From positions 282,389-346,388 of the forward strand of contig NZ_JAANHS010000003.1 in the NCBI RefSeq assembly GCF_011174775.1: 64,000 nucleotides of DNA. Direction: 5' to 3'. Numbering within the stretch: position 1 is the stretch's first letter; each line of letters begins with the position of its first letter. Positions 1-8,626 of the stretch are shown one piece after another. Both the position numbers and the translations under genes were made by a program. This DNA is from Rhodobacter calidifons. GTDB taxonomy: Bacteria; Pseudomonadota; Alphaproteobacteria; Rhodobacterales; Rhodobacteraceae. The notes under the pieces are model-generated. The model was not told where the DNA came from. It saw only the letters and a program-made list of their open reading frames with translations, and did not search any database.

Positions 1-381
1 CCGCTGGTCTATCAGCCGATGCCGGTGATCGACCTGGCCCTGACCGCGGTGATGGCGCTTCTGGGCACCCTGGGCGCCCTGGCCTCGATCGCGGCCTACC
101 GCATCGCCGCGGCCATCGTCGTGGCACCCATGCAGTATTCCCAGATCATCTGGGCCGCGCTTTACGGCTGGCTGTTCTTCGACGAATCCATCGATCTGTA
201 CACCGGCATCGGTTCGGCCGTCATCATCGCCTCGGGCATCTACATCGTCCTGCGCGAGGGCACGCCAGAGGTCAGCCAGAACCGCCCCGTGCTGGAGAAC
301 CGCTCGCGCTGGGAGATCGGCACCTTTCCCCGCATCTCGACCTGGCTGAAGCGGTTCGAAAGGGGCGGCGATCAGGCGTGA
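1..381 (+). CDS. EamA/DMT-family transporter, C-terminal part (cut by window edge)
   Basis: The frame is open from the first base, so the start lies outside the window. About 126 residues remain. Two or three hydrophobic segments are visible (around ALTAVMALLGTLGALASI, IIWAALYGWLFF and GSAVIIASGIYIVL). The pattern YSQIIWAALYGWLFFDE followed by a final helix and VLRE is typical of the second EamA repeat of drug/metabolite exporters. After the last helix comes a hydrophilic tail of about 45 residues ending at a TGA. The substrate cannot be read from sequence. A second, complete DMT exporter lies at 2033-2968 but is on the other strand and is not an obvious tandem copy. The family call is solid; the specificity is unknown. 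Confidence 0.85.
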   Translation, partial: PLVYQPMPVIDLALTAVMALLGTLGALASIAAYRIAAAIVVAPMQYSQIIWAALYGWLFFDESIDLYTGIGSAVIIASGIYIVLREGTPEVSQNRPVLENRSRWEIGTFPRISTWLKRFERGGDQA

Positions 382-428
382 GCCCCCTTGCCAAAGCCGG
401 GCTTAGGGTTTAACCCGCAGCCCACGGT

Positions 429-505
429 CGGAGCGTAGCGCAGTCTGGTAGCGCACCTGCTTCGGGAGCAGGGGGTCGGAGGTTCGAATCCTCTCGCTCC
501 GACCA
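429..505 (+). tRNA. tRNA-Pro (anticodon CGG)
   Basis: The 77-nt cloverleaf has a 7-bp acceptor stem (CGGAGCG pairing with CGCTCCG), a D arm containing GCGCAGTCTGGTAGCGC, an anticodon stem-loop cctgc-ttCGGga-gcagg, a GGTTCGAATCC T arm and an encoded ACCA end. Anticodon CGG reads the proline codon CCG. It lies between the exporter tail and the convergent cyclodeaminase-like gene. Confidence 0.97.
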
Positions 506-520
506 AATTCCCGACAGTCC

Positions 521-1423
521 CTATGCGGAACGATTGGCCCAGGCCCGGGCGATGTAGGTCGCCGTCATCAGGTCCAGATGCGCGCCGCCGCCGTTCTTGG
601 CGATGGTGATCTCGTCATCCGACCGGCGGGCGTAAAGCGCGGGGTCGTCGTAGAAATCGGCGATCACGTCGGCTTCGGTGATCGCGCCCGAAGCAATCGG
701 GTCCATCAGTTCGCCGATGTGGTGAAGGGTGGTGGCGCGGCTGTCCACGAAGACCCGCGCGCGAGCCATGGCGGCGTCGTCCACCTCGCGCATCCCGGGC
801 TTGTAGGCGCCGATCAGGTCCAGGTGCTGGCCCGGTTGCAACCAGTCGCCCCGGATCAGCGGTTCGGTCGCCATGGTGGCGGTGCAGATCACATCGGCCG
901 CCCGGACCGCCGTTTCCAGATCCTCGGCCACCGGCAGGCCCATCGCTTCGGCCGAGGCGCGCGAGCGGCTCCAGACGGTGAAGCGCGCCTCGGGGAACAG
1001 GGCGGAATAGGCTTCGACCATGCTGCGCGCCACCGCCCCGGCGCCGACGAGGAGGAAATTGCGCGCATCCTTCCGCGCGAGGCGTGAGGCGGACAAGAGG
1101 CTGTCGCCCGCCGTCTTCCATTTGGTGACCAGGTGGAAATCGACGATGGCCGTCAGCTCTCCGGTCGCGTCGTCGAACAGGGTCACGGCGCCGAAGATCG
1201 TCGGCACGCCGCGGGCGGCATTGCCGGGGAAGATCGTCGCCACCTTGACCAGCGCGCCCAGCCCGTCGATCCAGGCTGCGCGGTCCAGCAGCGTATCCTG
1301 ACCGCGATAGAGGAACATGTCCCTGATCTCGGCCCGGGGCAGGCGGTGCCCGGCCTCGAAGGCGTCAAGCAGGCCCTGCCAGGACAGAAGCGCCTCGGCC
1401 TCTTTCGGAACGATCTGGGTCAT
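521..1423 (-). CDS. Ornithine cyclodeaminase / mu-crystallin family protein
   Basis: The predicted protein has 300 residues, close to the usual length. The N-terminal half carries the family segment [21 protein letters not shown] and then [17 protein letters not shown], which corresponds to the substrate and cofactor loop. A Rossmann motif follows ([13 protein letters not shown]), with NAD(P)-domain features such as [14 protein letters not shown]. Members either cyclise ornithine to proline or reduce cyclic imines; which reaction applies here cannot be told. The ATG at 1423 was chosen because it overlaps the stop of the upstream HAD gene as ATGA. The longer open frame upstream only runs antiphase through the HAD gene. 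Translational coupling suggests a shared operon with the HAD hydrolase and DMT exporter. Confidence 0.85.
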   Translation of the reverse strand: MTQIVPKEAEALLSWQGLLDAFEAGHRLPRAEIRDMFLYRGQDTLLDRAAWIDGLGALVKVATIFPGNAARGVPTIFGAVTLFDDATGELTAIVDFHLVTKWKTAGDSLLSASRLARKDARNFLLVGAGAVARSMVEAYSALFPEARFTVWSRSRASAEAMGLPVAEDLETAVRAADVICTATMATEPLIRGDWLQPGQHLDLIGAYKPGMREVDDAAMARARVFVDSRATTLHHIGELMDPIASGAITEADVIADFYDDPALYARRSDDEITIAKNGGGAHLDLMTATYIARAWANRSA

Positions 1424-2043
1424 AGCCCTGCCTCTTCGTTGGTCAATAGTCCCTCGGCCACCAGTCGCGCGGCCCAGCCTTGCCAGCTTTCGAACTGATG
1501 CGTGCGCCAGCCCCGGCGGGCGGCGGCGGTGATGTTCTCGGCCTTGTCGTCGGTGAACAGCAGCCGGTCCGGAGCGATGCCGCAATCCTCTTCCACCGCC
1601 TGATAGATGCGGGGATCGGGTTTCGAGACCCGCAGCCGGCCCGAGACATATTCGCGGTCGAACTCGCCGAGGAAATCCAGCTTGGTCCGCGCCTCCTCGT
1701 AGGAGTAGCTGCCGAAATTGGTCAGGCAGAAGACCGGCACGCCCTTGCCCCGCAGCGCGCGGAGAAGGGCGATGGAGCCTTCGATGCGGGGGCTTGCCAG
1801 CTCGATCCAGCGGTCATACCACATGCGGATTTCGGCGGCCCAGTCGGGGTGGCGGTCGGCCCAGTCGTAGATCGTCTCGCGGAAGAGCGCGCCGTCGTCG
1901 ATCAGCGCGTTCATGCGGAACAGATCGACCTCGGCAAACAGTTGGCGGCGGCGGCCCTCGCCCAGAACCCGGTCGTAGAAGGCCTCGGGCTGCCAGCGGG
2001 TCAGCACATTGCCGATGTCGAAGATCACTGCCTCAGGCTGCAT
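1420..2043 (-). CDS. HAD-superfamily hydrolase, YihX-like
   Basis: The protein has 207 residues. Motif I is FDIGNVL near residue 8, where the usual second Asp is replaced, as in YihX-type alpha-D-glucose-1-phosphate phosphatases and dehalogenase-like HADs. Motif II is the CLTNFGS region, motif III the SKPDPRIY lysine, and motif IV LLFTDDKAENI with paired acidic residues. This is the full catalytic set for a Mg-dependent phosphatase. The 3' end overlaps the cyclodeaminase start by 4 bp, and the 5' end overlaps the exporter gene by 11 bp. The substrate is unknown. The second Asp of the DxD nucleophile motif is absent, which is normal for this subgroup but means a dehalogenase-type chemistry cannot be excluded. 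Confidence 0.85.
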   Translation of the reverse strand: MQPEAVIFDIGNVLTRWQPEAFYDRVLGEGRRRQLFAEVDLFRMNALIDDGALFRETIYDWADRHPDWAAEIRMWYDRWIELASPRIEGSIALLRALRGKGVPVFCLTNFGSYSYEEARTKLDFLGEFDREYVSGRLRVSKPDPRIYQAVEEDCGIAPDRLLFTDDKAENITAAARRGWRTHQFESWQGWAARLVAEGLLTNEEAGL

Positions 2044-2968
2044 CGCTTTTCCGTCTCAACACCGTTTCCCGCCAGATCACATAAAGGCCCGAGCCGCAGA
2101 TCAGCGCAATCCCGACCCAGGACACCGCGTCGGGGAAGGTGCCGAAGACGACCAGCCCCCAGAAGATCGCCAGCGGCATCCCGACATATTCGAAGGGCGC
2201 GATCAGCCCGGCCTCGGAGGTGCGGTAGGCCTGCGTCACCATCATCCCGCCGATCCCCACCGACAGGCCGGTGGCCAGGAAGATCGGCCAGTCGTGCAGC
2301 GGCGGCCAGATCCAGGGACGGAAGAGGAAGGCCCGGATCCCGTCTTCGGTGGCCAGATGGCCGTCTCCGGCCCAGGCCCCCATCGCAAGGCTGACGAGGA
2401 CAAAGCCAAGCTGGACATAGAAGGACAGCGTCATCGCGCTTTCGGTGCCGCCCATGTGGCGGGCCAGCAGGTTTCCGGCGGCGTAAAGGACGGCCGAGAA
2501 CAGGACCAGAAGGGCTGCGGGCTGGATGACTCCGGCGCCGGGACGCAGCATGACGATGACGCCGACCATGCCGATGATGACGGCGGCCCAGCGCCGGGGG
2601 CCGACCTTTTCGCCCAGGAACAGGATCGACAGCAGCGTGATGACGATGGGGCTGACATAGGCCACCGCCACCGCATCGGCGAGGTCCATCACCGCAAGCC
2701 CGGTGAAGTAGGTGACGTTCGACAGCATGACGATGGCCACGCGCACAAGGTGCGTTGCGGGGCGATGCGTGACCAGCTGCGACCAGCCCCGGTCGGACCA
2801 GTGGATCACGCCCAGGATGAAGGCCATGGCGACGATGGCGCGGATCAGGATGACCTGATGCAGCGCATAGCCGCCCGACAGGAACTTGATCGAGACATCG
2901 TTGACCGAAAAGATCAGCGTGCCGCCGATGGCGAAGAGGATGCCGGTCAGGGCGGGGGAACGGGCCAT
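2033..2968 (-). CDS. EamA/DMT-family exporter
   Basis: The protein has 311 residues with about ten hydrophobic helices in two EamA repeats. The first starts at GILFAIGGTLIFSVNDVSIK, and the second is marked by YRTSEAGLIAPFEYVGMPLAIFW. The C-terminus is short and basic (RRKSD). This architecture is the ten-TM drug/metabolite transporter fold found in inner-membrane exporters of amino acids and metabolites. The gene heads a minus-strand run with the HAD and cyclodeaminase-like genes, overlapping the HAD gene by 11 bp. A role in exporting an amino acid handled by the cyclodeaminase is possible but only inferred from position. Confidence 0.88.
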   Translation of the reverse strand: MARSPALTGILFAIGGTLIFSVNDVSIKFLSGGYALHQVILIRAIVAMAFILGVIHWSDRGWSQLVTHRPATHLVRVAIVMLSNVTYFTGLAVMDLADAVAVAYVSPIVITLLSILFLGEKVGPRRWAAVIIGMVGVIVMLRPGAGVIQPAALLVLFSAVLYAAGNLLARHMGGTESAMTLSFYVQLGFVLVSLAMGAWAGDGHLATEDGIRAFLFRPWIWPPLHDWPIFLATGLSVGIGGMMVTQAYRTSEAGLIAPFEYVGMPLAIFWGLVVFGTFPDAVSWVGIALICGSGLYVIWRETVLRRKSDAA

Positions 2969-3042
2969 GCGGCCACAGAAGCCGGGGGGCCGGGTTCCGT
3001 CTGTTCCGCCCGCGACATCAGGTGACGCAGGCAGGCCGGGGA

Positions 3043-3396
3043 TCAGGGGTTGGTCGCCGGGGCTTCGGTCGCCGGAACTTCGGGGGCGGGTGCTTCGGCC
3101 GCCGGGACTTCGGGGGCCGGGGGGGCTGCGGGGACCTCGGCCTGCGCAGCGGCGGCGGCGGTTGCCGCAGCGGCTTCAGTTGCGGCTTCCAGCTTCTCGC
3201 CCAGCTTGTCGATCTGGGCCTGAAGCTCGGCCACCTGCTTTTCCAGCGCGGCCTTTTCGGCCTCCATCTTGTCCAGCGCGGCTTCCTTCACCTGAAGCCC
3301 GGCCTGAAGGGCGGTCACGCTCTGGCTCGACTGGTAGGCGTAGAAGCCGAGGATGGCGAGCGAGGCCAACAGAATGGCAAGGACCAGATTCTTCAT
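3043..3396 (-). CDS. Single-pass membrane protein with coiled coil and Pro/Ala-rich repeats
   Basis: The protein has 117 residues. It starts with an N-terminal membrane anchor (MKNLVLAILLASLAILGFY), followed by a heptad-like coiled-coil stretch at roughly residues 35-75 (ALDKMEAEKAALEKQVAELQ). An Ala-rich linker leads to a low-complexity tail built from repeats of the type PEVPA(A/T)EAPA. The start is fixed by a GGAGAG ribosome site just upstream; longer open frame beyond it is non-coding in character. The layout suggests an anchored periplasmic spacer or scaffold, but no family is recognised and no function is assigned. Confidence 0.7.
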   Translation of the reverse strand: MKNLVLAILLASLAILGFYAYQSSQSVTALQAGLQVKEAALDKMEAEKAALEKQVAELQAQIDKLGEKLEAATEAAAATAAAAAQAEVPAAPPAPEVPAAEAPAPEVPATEAPATNP

Positions 3397-3487
3397 CCGC
3401 AACTCTCCGACTGCGCCTGTGGTGGCGGCACCTGACCACAAGCGCCGCGGTCGCACAAGCGGGATGGTGCGAGACTCCGGGGGCCGG

Positions 3488-3973
3488 TCAGGCCGGGTCG
3501 GCGAAGACCTGGACCCAGTAGTAGCGCAGCGCCGCCCGGTTGCCCCGGATCGGGCGGTCGTCGGCCTGATAGACAAGGGCGATCCCGGTCTCCTGCATCG
3601 TGCAGTCCAGCATGTTGCGGCGGTGGCCGGGGCTTTTCAGCCAGCTTCGCACCACCTCGCCCGCCGATCTCTGCCCCGCCGCGATGTTTTCCGCCGCCGC
3701 GCGGTAGTCGTAGCCCTGCCGCCTGATCCGGCTGGAGAAGCGGCTGCCATCCTTGCCGGCATGGGCGAAGAAGTCCTGCTCGGCCATCGCCCTTGCATGG
3801 GACCGCGCCGCCGCCATCAGCTTCGGATTGGGCCTCAGCGGCCCGCAGCCCGCCTTGGCCCGGGCCGCGTTGACCGCCGACAGGACCGACTCGGCCGGCC
3901 CGGCCGCAAGCGGCGGTGCCAGCGCGACCGACAGTGCGATGAGAGCGGCGCTAGCCCAGGAAGGCCTGGGCAT
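3488..3973 (-). CDS. CAP (SCP/PR1) domain secreted protein
   Basis: The protein is about 161 residues with a signal-like N-terminus (ASAALIALSVALAPPLAAG). The CAP core is clear: VNAARAKAGCGPLRPNPKL, then HARAMAEQDFFAHAGKDGS, AAAENIAAG and SPGHRRNMLDC, the conserved helix and His/Glu cavity residues of CAP proteins. Bacterial members are exported and mostly of unknown role. Two in-frame ATGs lie close together (3985 and 3973); the one giving the better signal peptide was used. The start lies inside the 3' end of the S-formylglutathione hydrolase gene by about 23 bp, so the two are probably cotranscribed. Confidence 0.85.
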   Translation of the reverse strand: MPRPSWASAALIALSVALAPPLAAGPAESVLSAVNAARAKAGCGPLRPNPKLMAAARSHARAMAEQDFFAHAGKDGSRFSSRIRRQGYDYRAAAENIAAGQRSAGEVVRSWLKSPGHRRNMLDCTMQETGIALVYQADDRPIRGNRAALRYYWVQVFADPA

Positions 3974-4781
3974 GGAAGGACACATGGTCCTCCATGAAGG
4001 TCGAGACGAAGAAATAGCTGTGGTCATAGCCCTTCTGCATCCGGAACGTCCCCCCCTGCCGCGCCGAGGCCATCGCTTCGGCCAGTGCTTCGGGGCGGAG
4101 CTTGTCGAGGAACTGGTCGGACGTCCCCTGATCGACCAGCAGCGGCCCGTCGAATCCCCGGCGCCGCATCAGGAGGGTGGCATCATGCGCCGCCCAGGAC
4201 GACTCGTCCGTCCCGAGATAGGCAGAAAACTGCGGACGGCCCCAGTCGCTGGACGTCGGGTGGCAGATCGGCGCGAAGGCCGAGGCGGATCTGAAACGGC
4301 CCGGAAAGCTCATGGCGATGGTCAGCGCACCGTGGCCGCCCATGGAATGGCCGGTGATCCCCTGCACCTCTTCGGCCAGCGGGAAGGCGTTGAACAGAAG
4401 GCGCGGCAGTTCGTCGGTCACATAGTCCCACATGCGGAAATGCGGAGCCCAGGGTTTCCGGGTGGCGTTGACGTAGAAGCCCGCGCCCTGCCCCAGCGCG
4501 AAGTCGGGGTCGTTGGCGACGCCCTCGCCGCGCGGGGAGGTGTCGGGGAAGACCAGCGCGATGCCTGCCTCGGCCGCCCAGCGCTGTGCGCCGGCCTTCA
4601 CCATCGCGTTTTCATGCGTGCAGGTCAGGCCCGAGAGGAACCACAGGAGCGGCACCGGCCCGTCCTCGGCCTGGGCGGGCAGGAAGAGGCCGAAGGTCAT
4701 GTCGCAGGCGCAGGCGATCGAGGCATGGGTATAGACGCCCTGGACGCCGCCGAAGGCCCGGTTCTCGGACACGGTTTTCAT
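3951..4781 (-). CDS. fghA: S-formylglutathione hydrolase
   Basis: The 276-residue protein is an alpha/beta hydrolase of the esterase D family. It hydrolyses S-formylglutathione to formate and glutathione in the cytoplasm, the last step of glutathione-dependent formaldehyde detoxification. The nucleophile elbow GHSMGGHGAL places Ser146. The acidic residue is in TSDQFLD and the catalytic His in YDHSYFF. The family signatures LSGLTCTHEN and FPDTSPRG are also present. The ATG at 4781 overlaps the stop of the AEC carrier gene as ATGA. The partner S-(hydroxymethyl)glutathione dehydrogenase is not in the window. Confidence 0.95.
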   Translation of the reverse strand: MKTVSENRAFGGVQGVYTHASIACACDMTFGLFLPAQAEDGPVPLLWFLSGLTCTHENAMVKAGAQRWAAEAGIALVFPDTSPRGEGVANDPDFALGQGAGFYVNATRKPWAPHFRMWDYVTDELPRLLFNAFPLAEEVQGITGHSMGGHGALTIAMSFPGRFRSASAFAPICHPTSSDWGRPQFSAYLGTDESSWAAHDATLLMRRRGFDGPLLVDQGTSDQFLDKLRPEALAEAMASARQGGTFRMQKGYDHSYFFVSTFMEDHVSFHAQAFLG

Positions 4782-5713
4782 ATGTAGCCCCCCTGGCTGA
4801 GCAGCGCAATCACGGCTGTCACCGTCAGGACCGAGGCGGCCGTGGACAGCAGGATCGCGGTGGAAACCCGTTGCGGCGCAACGCCGTAGTGCTGCGCCAG
4901 GATGAAGACGTTGCCCGCGACGGGCAAGGCGGCGGCGGCGATCATCACCCCCGCCGGATAGCCGGTGACGCCCAGCAGCCAGCAGGCCCCGGCCACGGCG
5001 GCGGGGTGCAGGACCAGCTTGGCCAAGGACAGCCAGGCCGCGACCTCGATCCGTTCGGCCGAGCGGCCCGCCAGCGAGGCGCCGATGGCAAAGAGGGCGC
5101 AAGGCGTGGCGGCGGCGCCGAGGAGGGTCAGGAACTCGTTCGCCGGGGTAGGCAGTGCAAGGCCGGTCGCGCCCCAGGCGATGCCCAGGACGACCGAGAC
5201 GATCATCGGGTTCTTCGCCAGTCCGGTGGCCAGGATGCCGAAGGTCTGCGCGCTGACCCGCCCGGCCCGCAGGCCCGTGATGATCATCGTCAGGATCGAG
5301 GAGAACACGATCAGATCCACGGCCAGAACCAGCAGCACCGGCCCGACCGCCTGCGGGCCAAGCAGCAGGGCCAGCATCGGGATGCCCAGGAAGCCCACAT
5401 TGCCGATCACGCCGGTATGGGCCTCGAACACCGCTTCCTCGGCGCTGGTGCGGCGGGCAAGCGCGACGCCCGCGACAACCAGCCAGACGGTCGAGGTGGC
5501 CAGCAGGTAGGCAAAGACGAAGGGCCAGGAGAGGATCGCCGCCACATCCAGATTGGCGGAAAAGCCGAACAGCATCGCCGAGAGGGCGAAGTAGAACACG
5601 AAGCGAGTCAGGTAGGCCGTCGCTTCCTGAGAGAAAAAGCGGGTGCGCCCGGCGGCGTAGCCGAGGCCGATCACGGCGAAGAAGGGCAGGGTCTTCAGGA
5701 GGATCGCAAGCAT
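4778..5713 (-). CDS. AEC-family (auxin efflux carrier-like) transporter
   Basis: The predicted 311-residue protein has ten hydrophobic segments arranged in two halves, opening with LAILLKTLPFFAVIGLGYAAG. Gly/Pro-containing broken helices (GNVGFLGIPMLALLLG and GYPAGVMIAAAALP) are the AEC/bile-acid-symporter-fold crossover signature. Bacterial AEC members move small carboxylates such as malate or malonate across the inner membrane. The substrate is not predictable here. The start at 5713 removes a Pro/Arg-rich out-of-character extension. The gene is the first of the AEC-fghA-CAP run. Confidence 0.85.
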   Translation of the reverse strand: MLAILLKTLPFFAVIGLGYAAGRTRFFSQEATAYLTRFVFYFALSAMLFGFSANLDVAAILSWPFVFAYLLATSTVWLVVAGVALARRTSAEEAVFEAHTGVIGNVGFLGIPMLALLLGPQAVGPVLLVLAVDLIVFSSILTMIITGLRAGRVSAQTFGILATGLAKNPMIVSVVLGIAWGATGLALPTPANEFLTLLGAAATPCALFAIGASLAGRSAERIEVAAWLSLAKLVLHPAAVAGACWLLGVTGYPAGVMIAAAALPVAGNVFILAQHYGVAPQRVSTAILLSTAASVLTVTAVIALLSQGGYI

Positions 5714-6094
5714 GGCCGCAGAGGTGTCACGCAAGCGCGGAAAGGGCAAGGCTTCCGGCCGGGAATCGGTCGGCCGGCGACCGGCCCCGCCAGAAGGCGG
5801 CGGACCGGGGCCGGACCCGGCCCGATGTGGCAAAAGCGGGGCAAGGGGATCGCGCGGATTGTTTCTGCCGCAAAGGCCCTAATGGGGGTGGGGCGGGAAA
5901 ACCCTACTACTCTTGGCTGTGCCGCCGGTCACACCAGACATCGAGCATCCCACCGGGTCTTCCCAGGGTTGTGCGATTGTGGCGAAAAAGGAACGAAATG
6001 GCTTCACGTTTTGGCCCAAGTCATTGGCTATCCACATGAGATGCCGCGCGTGCCTTTCGGGGGAAGGGCAAGGTGCGGGCAACCGGGAATTGCA
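5714..6094. other. Divergent intergenic region between AEC carrier and kinase
   Basis: About 380 bp separate the two divergent starts. I see no gene here and no convincing hairpin. It should hold promoters for both sides. An in-frame ATG at 6041 would extend the kinase by 18 residues of unremarkable sequence. Confidence 0.5.
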
Positions 6095-7744
6095 ATGAAA
6101 GCTGCCGCACTGAAGATCGACCGTGACGATGCAGGCCCAGGCTCCGAGGAGCTGCCCGCCGGCACGAAGCTGATGTTCGGCCAGTATACCATCAAGTCCT
6201 TCGTCAACAGCGGCGGCTTCGGGATCGTCTATCTTGCCATCGATTCGCTCAACCGCACCGTGGTCATCAAGGAATGTTTCCCGTCCAGTTTCTGCCGCCG
6301 CGTCGGGCTGAGGGTCGGCGCGCGGTCGCGGGCGCAGCAGGAGGATTTCCGCTCTGCCGTCCGGCAGTTCGTTCAGGAAGCCGTCACGCTGTCGCAGCTG
6401 CACCACCCCAACATCGTCAAGGTCCACCAGGTCTTCGAATGCAATGACACCGCCTACATGGCGATGGACCATATCGACGGCTACGACCTGTTGCAGACGG
6501 TCGAAGGCAGCGCGCCGCCGCTGCGCCCGAAGGAGATCATGTCGCATCTGATGGCGATGCTTGACGCCGTGGGCTATGTGCATGCCCAGGGCCTGCTGCA
6601 TCGCGACATCTCGCCCGACAACATGATCGTGGACCCCGCGAAGGGTCAGCCGGTGCTGATCGACTTCGGCGCCTCACGCAAGGAAGTGACCCGGAAAAGC
6701 CGGGTGGTATCCGGCCTGCGCGTGGTCAAGGACGGCTATTCGCCGCAGGAATTCTACGTCACCGGCAGCACGCAGGCCCCGTGCAGCGATCTGTACGCGC
6801 TGGCGGCCAGTTTCTACCACCTGATCTCGGGCGAGACGCCCAGGACCTCGCAAGAGCGGCTGGCGGCGTTGGCCGGGCGCGAGGGCGATCCGCTGCGTCC
6901 GCTGGCCGGGCGCTTCCGCGGCTATCCGCCGGAATTCCTGCGCGCCATCGACAAGGCCATGGCGATCTTTCCGCGCGACCGGCTGCAATCGGTTGACGAA
7001 TGGCGCGCGATGCTGGGTCTGCCGGCGCAGGCGGCCGTGGCAACGCCCGTTGCGGCGCCGAACCCGGCAGCCCCTGCCCCTGCGGCGATGGCGCCCAGGG
7101 CCGTGGTCGTTCCCGGGCCCGGGGTTGCGCCCGCAGGGCTGGCGGCTCGCTTCGCCGAAATCGCAAAGCCCCCGGCCGCACCCGAACCGCAGCCGGTCCT
7201 CGCGGACGGCAGCGCCCCGAGTGCCGGGACTGCGCCGGAGCCGGCCCCGGTCAGCCCGCCGCTGTGGCGCGAGGTCATTGCGGCGTGGCGGCGCTCGCCG
7301 GCCCTGCTGGGCGGGGGGGCCGTGGTCCTGCTGGCTCTGGTCGGCCTGCTGGCCCTGCCGAAGCTTTTGCCTGCGGACCGTGGGCCCGCACCCGAGGCGG
7401 CCCCTGCGATCGCGCAAGCCGCCGAGGCCGATGCCGCGCCGGTCCGGAACCTGACGGTGGTCAACGCGCTGCGGCTGCCGAACGGGATGACCTTCGAGAT
7501 CAACGAAACCACGACCGGAACGCAGACGGTGGTGGCCGAGATCCCGCCCGGGGTCGAGACCGATCTCAAGCCGGGCGACGTGCTGCTCATCTATTCCGCA
7601 TCGGGTGAAATGCTGGGCACCGGCACCGCCCTGCGGGACATACTTCAGCGCGAGTTCGGTCAAGGGGTGACAACTTACAGTTTTGTGGTGCGGCGCGGTA
7701 CGCGTACAGTGGATGCAGGATTCCGGCTGGGGGTGGCCGGCTGA
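6095..7744 (+). CDS. Membrane-anchored Ser/Thr protein kinase with PDZ-like C-terminus
   Basis: The protein has 549 residues. The kinase domain spans about residues 28-290: glycine loop NSGGFGIVY, ATP-binding Lys59 in VVIKE, catalytic loop HRDISPDN (Asp171, Asn176), DFGAS (Asp190) and SPQE in place of APE. An Ala/Pro-rich linker follows, then one membrane helix (ALLGGGAVVLLALVGLLALP) and a C-terminal domain of about 100 residues with PGVETDLKPGDVLL, which resembles a PDZ substrate loop. Such Hanks-type kinases phosphorylate FHA proteins. Here the FHA and PP2C genes follow directly, so kinase, reader and phosphatase are probably one circuit. The ATG at 6095 was preferred over 6041; both have weak ribosome sites. 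Confidence 0.9.
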   Translation: MKAAALKIDRDDAGPGSEELPAGTKLMFGQYTIKSFVNSGGFGIVYLAIDSLNRTVVIKECFPSSFCRRVGLRVGARSRAQQEDFRSAVRQFVQEAVTLSQLHHPNIVKVHQVFECNDTAYMAMDHIDGYDLLQTVEGSAPPLRPKEIMSHLMAMLDAVGYVHAQGLLHRDISPDNMIVDPAKGQPVLIDFGASRKEVTRKSRVVSGLRVVKDGYSPQEFYVTGSTQAPCSDLYALAASFYHLISGETPRTSQERLAALAGREGDPLRPLAGRFRGYPPEFLRAIDKAMAIFPRDRLQSVDEWRAMLGLPAQAAVATPVAAPNPAAPAPAAMAPRAVVVPGPGVAPAGLAARFAEIAKPPAAPEPQPVLADGSAPSAGTAPEPAPVSPPLWREVIAAWRRSPALLGGGAVVLLALVGLLALPKLLPADRGPAPEAAPAIAQAAEADAAPVRNLTVVNALRLPNGMTFEINETTTGTQTVVAEIPPGVETDLKPGDVLLIYSASGEMLGTGTALRDILQREFGQGVTTYSFVVRRGTRTVDAGFRLGVAG

Positions 7745-7783
7745 CCCTGCGATAGCAGACACTCTGGACGGGGAGAAACCAAC

Positions 7784-8626
7784 GTGAAGTTCCTGCGCTC
7801 GATCTTCGGTGAAACGGATGAGACGGAGCCCGCACCCGCCACGGTCGAGGCTGGTCCGGATCCAGTACTGGCTGCCCTGGCAGAGCTGGAGGTGAAGCGG
7901 CTGCGCGAGGCGCTGGCCGCCGCCGCGCCCGCCCCTGCGCAGGCGGCCGAGCCCGCGCCGGCAGCCGCAGGCGAGGTGACGGTGGCGCGGCCGGTGCGCG
8001 TGGTGAAGGCAAAGGCACCGCTGCCCGAGGGCGTCGCCGCCCCCGCCCGCAGCATCTGGGACCTCGAGGACGAAGCCGCGAAGGCCCCCGAGGCAGCATC
8101 CGCATCGCCGGCGCGGCGGCCGACCCGGACAAAGACCCGCGTGCTTGGCTTCGAGGCCCAGCCAGCCGCCGTCGTGCCGCTGTTCGAAGGCGCCGGAGGC
8201 CTGCCGATCGCCGAGGCGACGCCCGCCCCCGGCAAGGGCTATGTGATGTTCCCGGTCGGATGGCTGGTCATCAAGGACGGCCCGGGCAAGGGGGCCTCCT
8301 TCGCCTTGTCCGAAGGCGTGTCGCAGATCGGCCGCGGCGCCGATCAGACCGTGTCGCTGGACTATGGCGACATGGCGATCTCGCGGCAGAACCACGCCGC
8401 CATTGCCTATGACGGCAGGACGCACGAATTCCACATCGGCCATGGCGGCAAGTCCAACCTGGTGCGGCTGAACGGTCGCCCGCTTCTGTCAACCGAACCG
8501 GCACGGGACGGGGACGAGATCCAGATCGGCGAGACGACGCTGGTCCTCAAGGTTCTCTGCACGCCCGAATTCAACTGGTCGCGCTGCGAGGAAGAGGGGG
8601 ACGAGCATGATATGGCGATCGCGTGA
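7784..8626 (+). CDS. FHA-domain phosphothreonine-binding protein
   Basis: The protein has 280 residues and a GTG start preceded by GGGGAGA. A short N-terminal segment (KFLRSIFGE) is followed by about 130 residues of Ala/Pro-rich, probably disordered sequence. The C-terminal FHA domain (about 155-265) shows the phosphopeptide-binding pattern: IGRGAD, then ISRQNHAAI and LNGRPLL. The domain should read phosphothreonine made by the neighbouring kinase. The gene starts 39 bp after the kinase and overlaps the PP2C gene by 20 bp, so all three are expected on one transcript. No type VI secretion genes are nearby. Confidence 0.9.
   Translation: MKFLRSIFGETDETEPAPATVEAGPDPVLAALAELEVKRLREALAAAAPAPAQAAEPAPAAAGEVTVARPVRVVKAKAPLPEGVAAPARSIWDLEDEAAKAPEAASASPARRPTRTKTRVLGFEAQPAAVVPLFEGAGGLPIAEATPAPGKGYVMFPVGWLVIKDGPGKGASFALSEGVSQIGRGADQTVSLDYGDMAISRQNHAAIAYDGRTHEFHIGHGGKSNLVRLNGRPLLSTEPARDGDEIQIGETTLVLKVLCTPEFNWSRCEEEGDEHDMAIA

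Noticed and set aside
2009..3025. Plus-strand 338-codon gene
   Set aside because: It is the mirror of the DMT exporter, rich in Gly/Asp/His/Gln with no domain, a usual artefact of GC-rich DNA.
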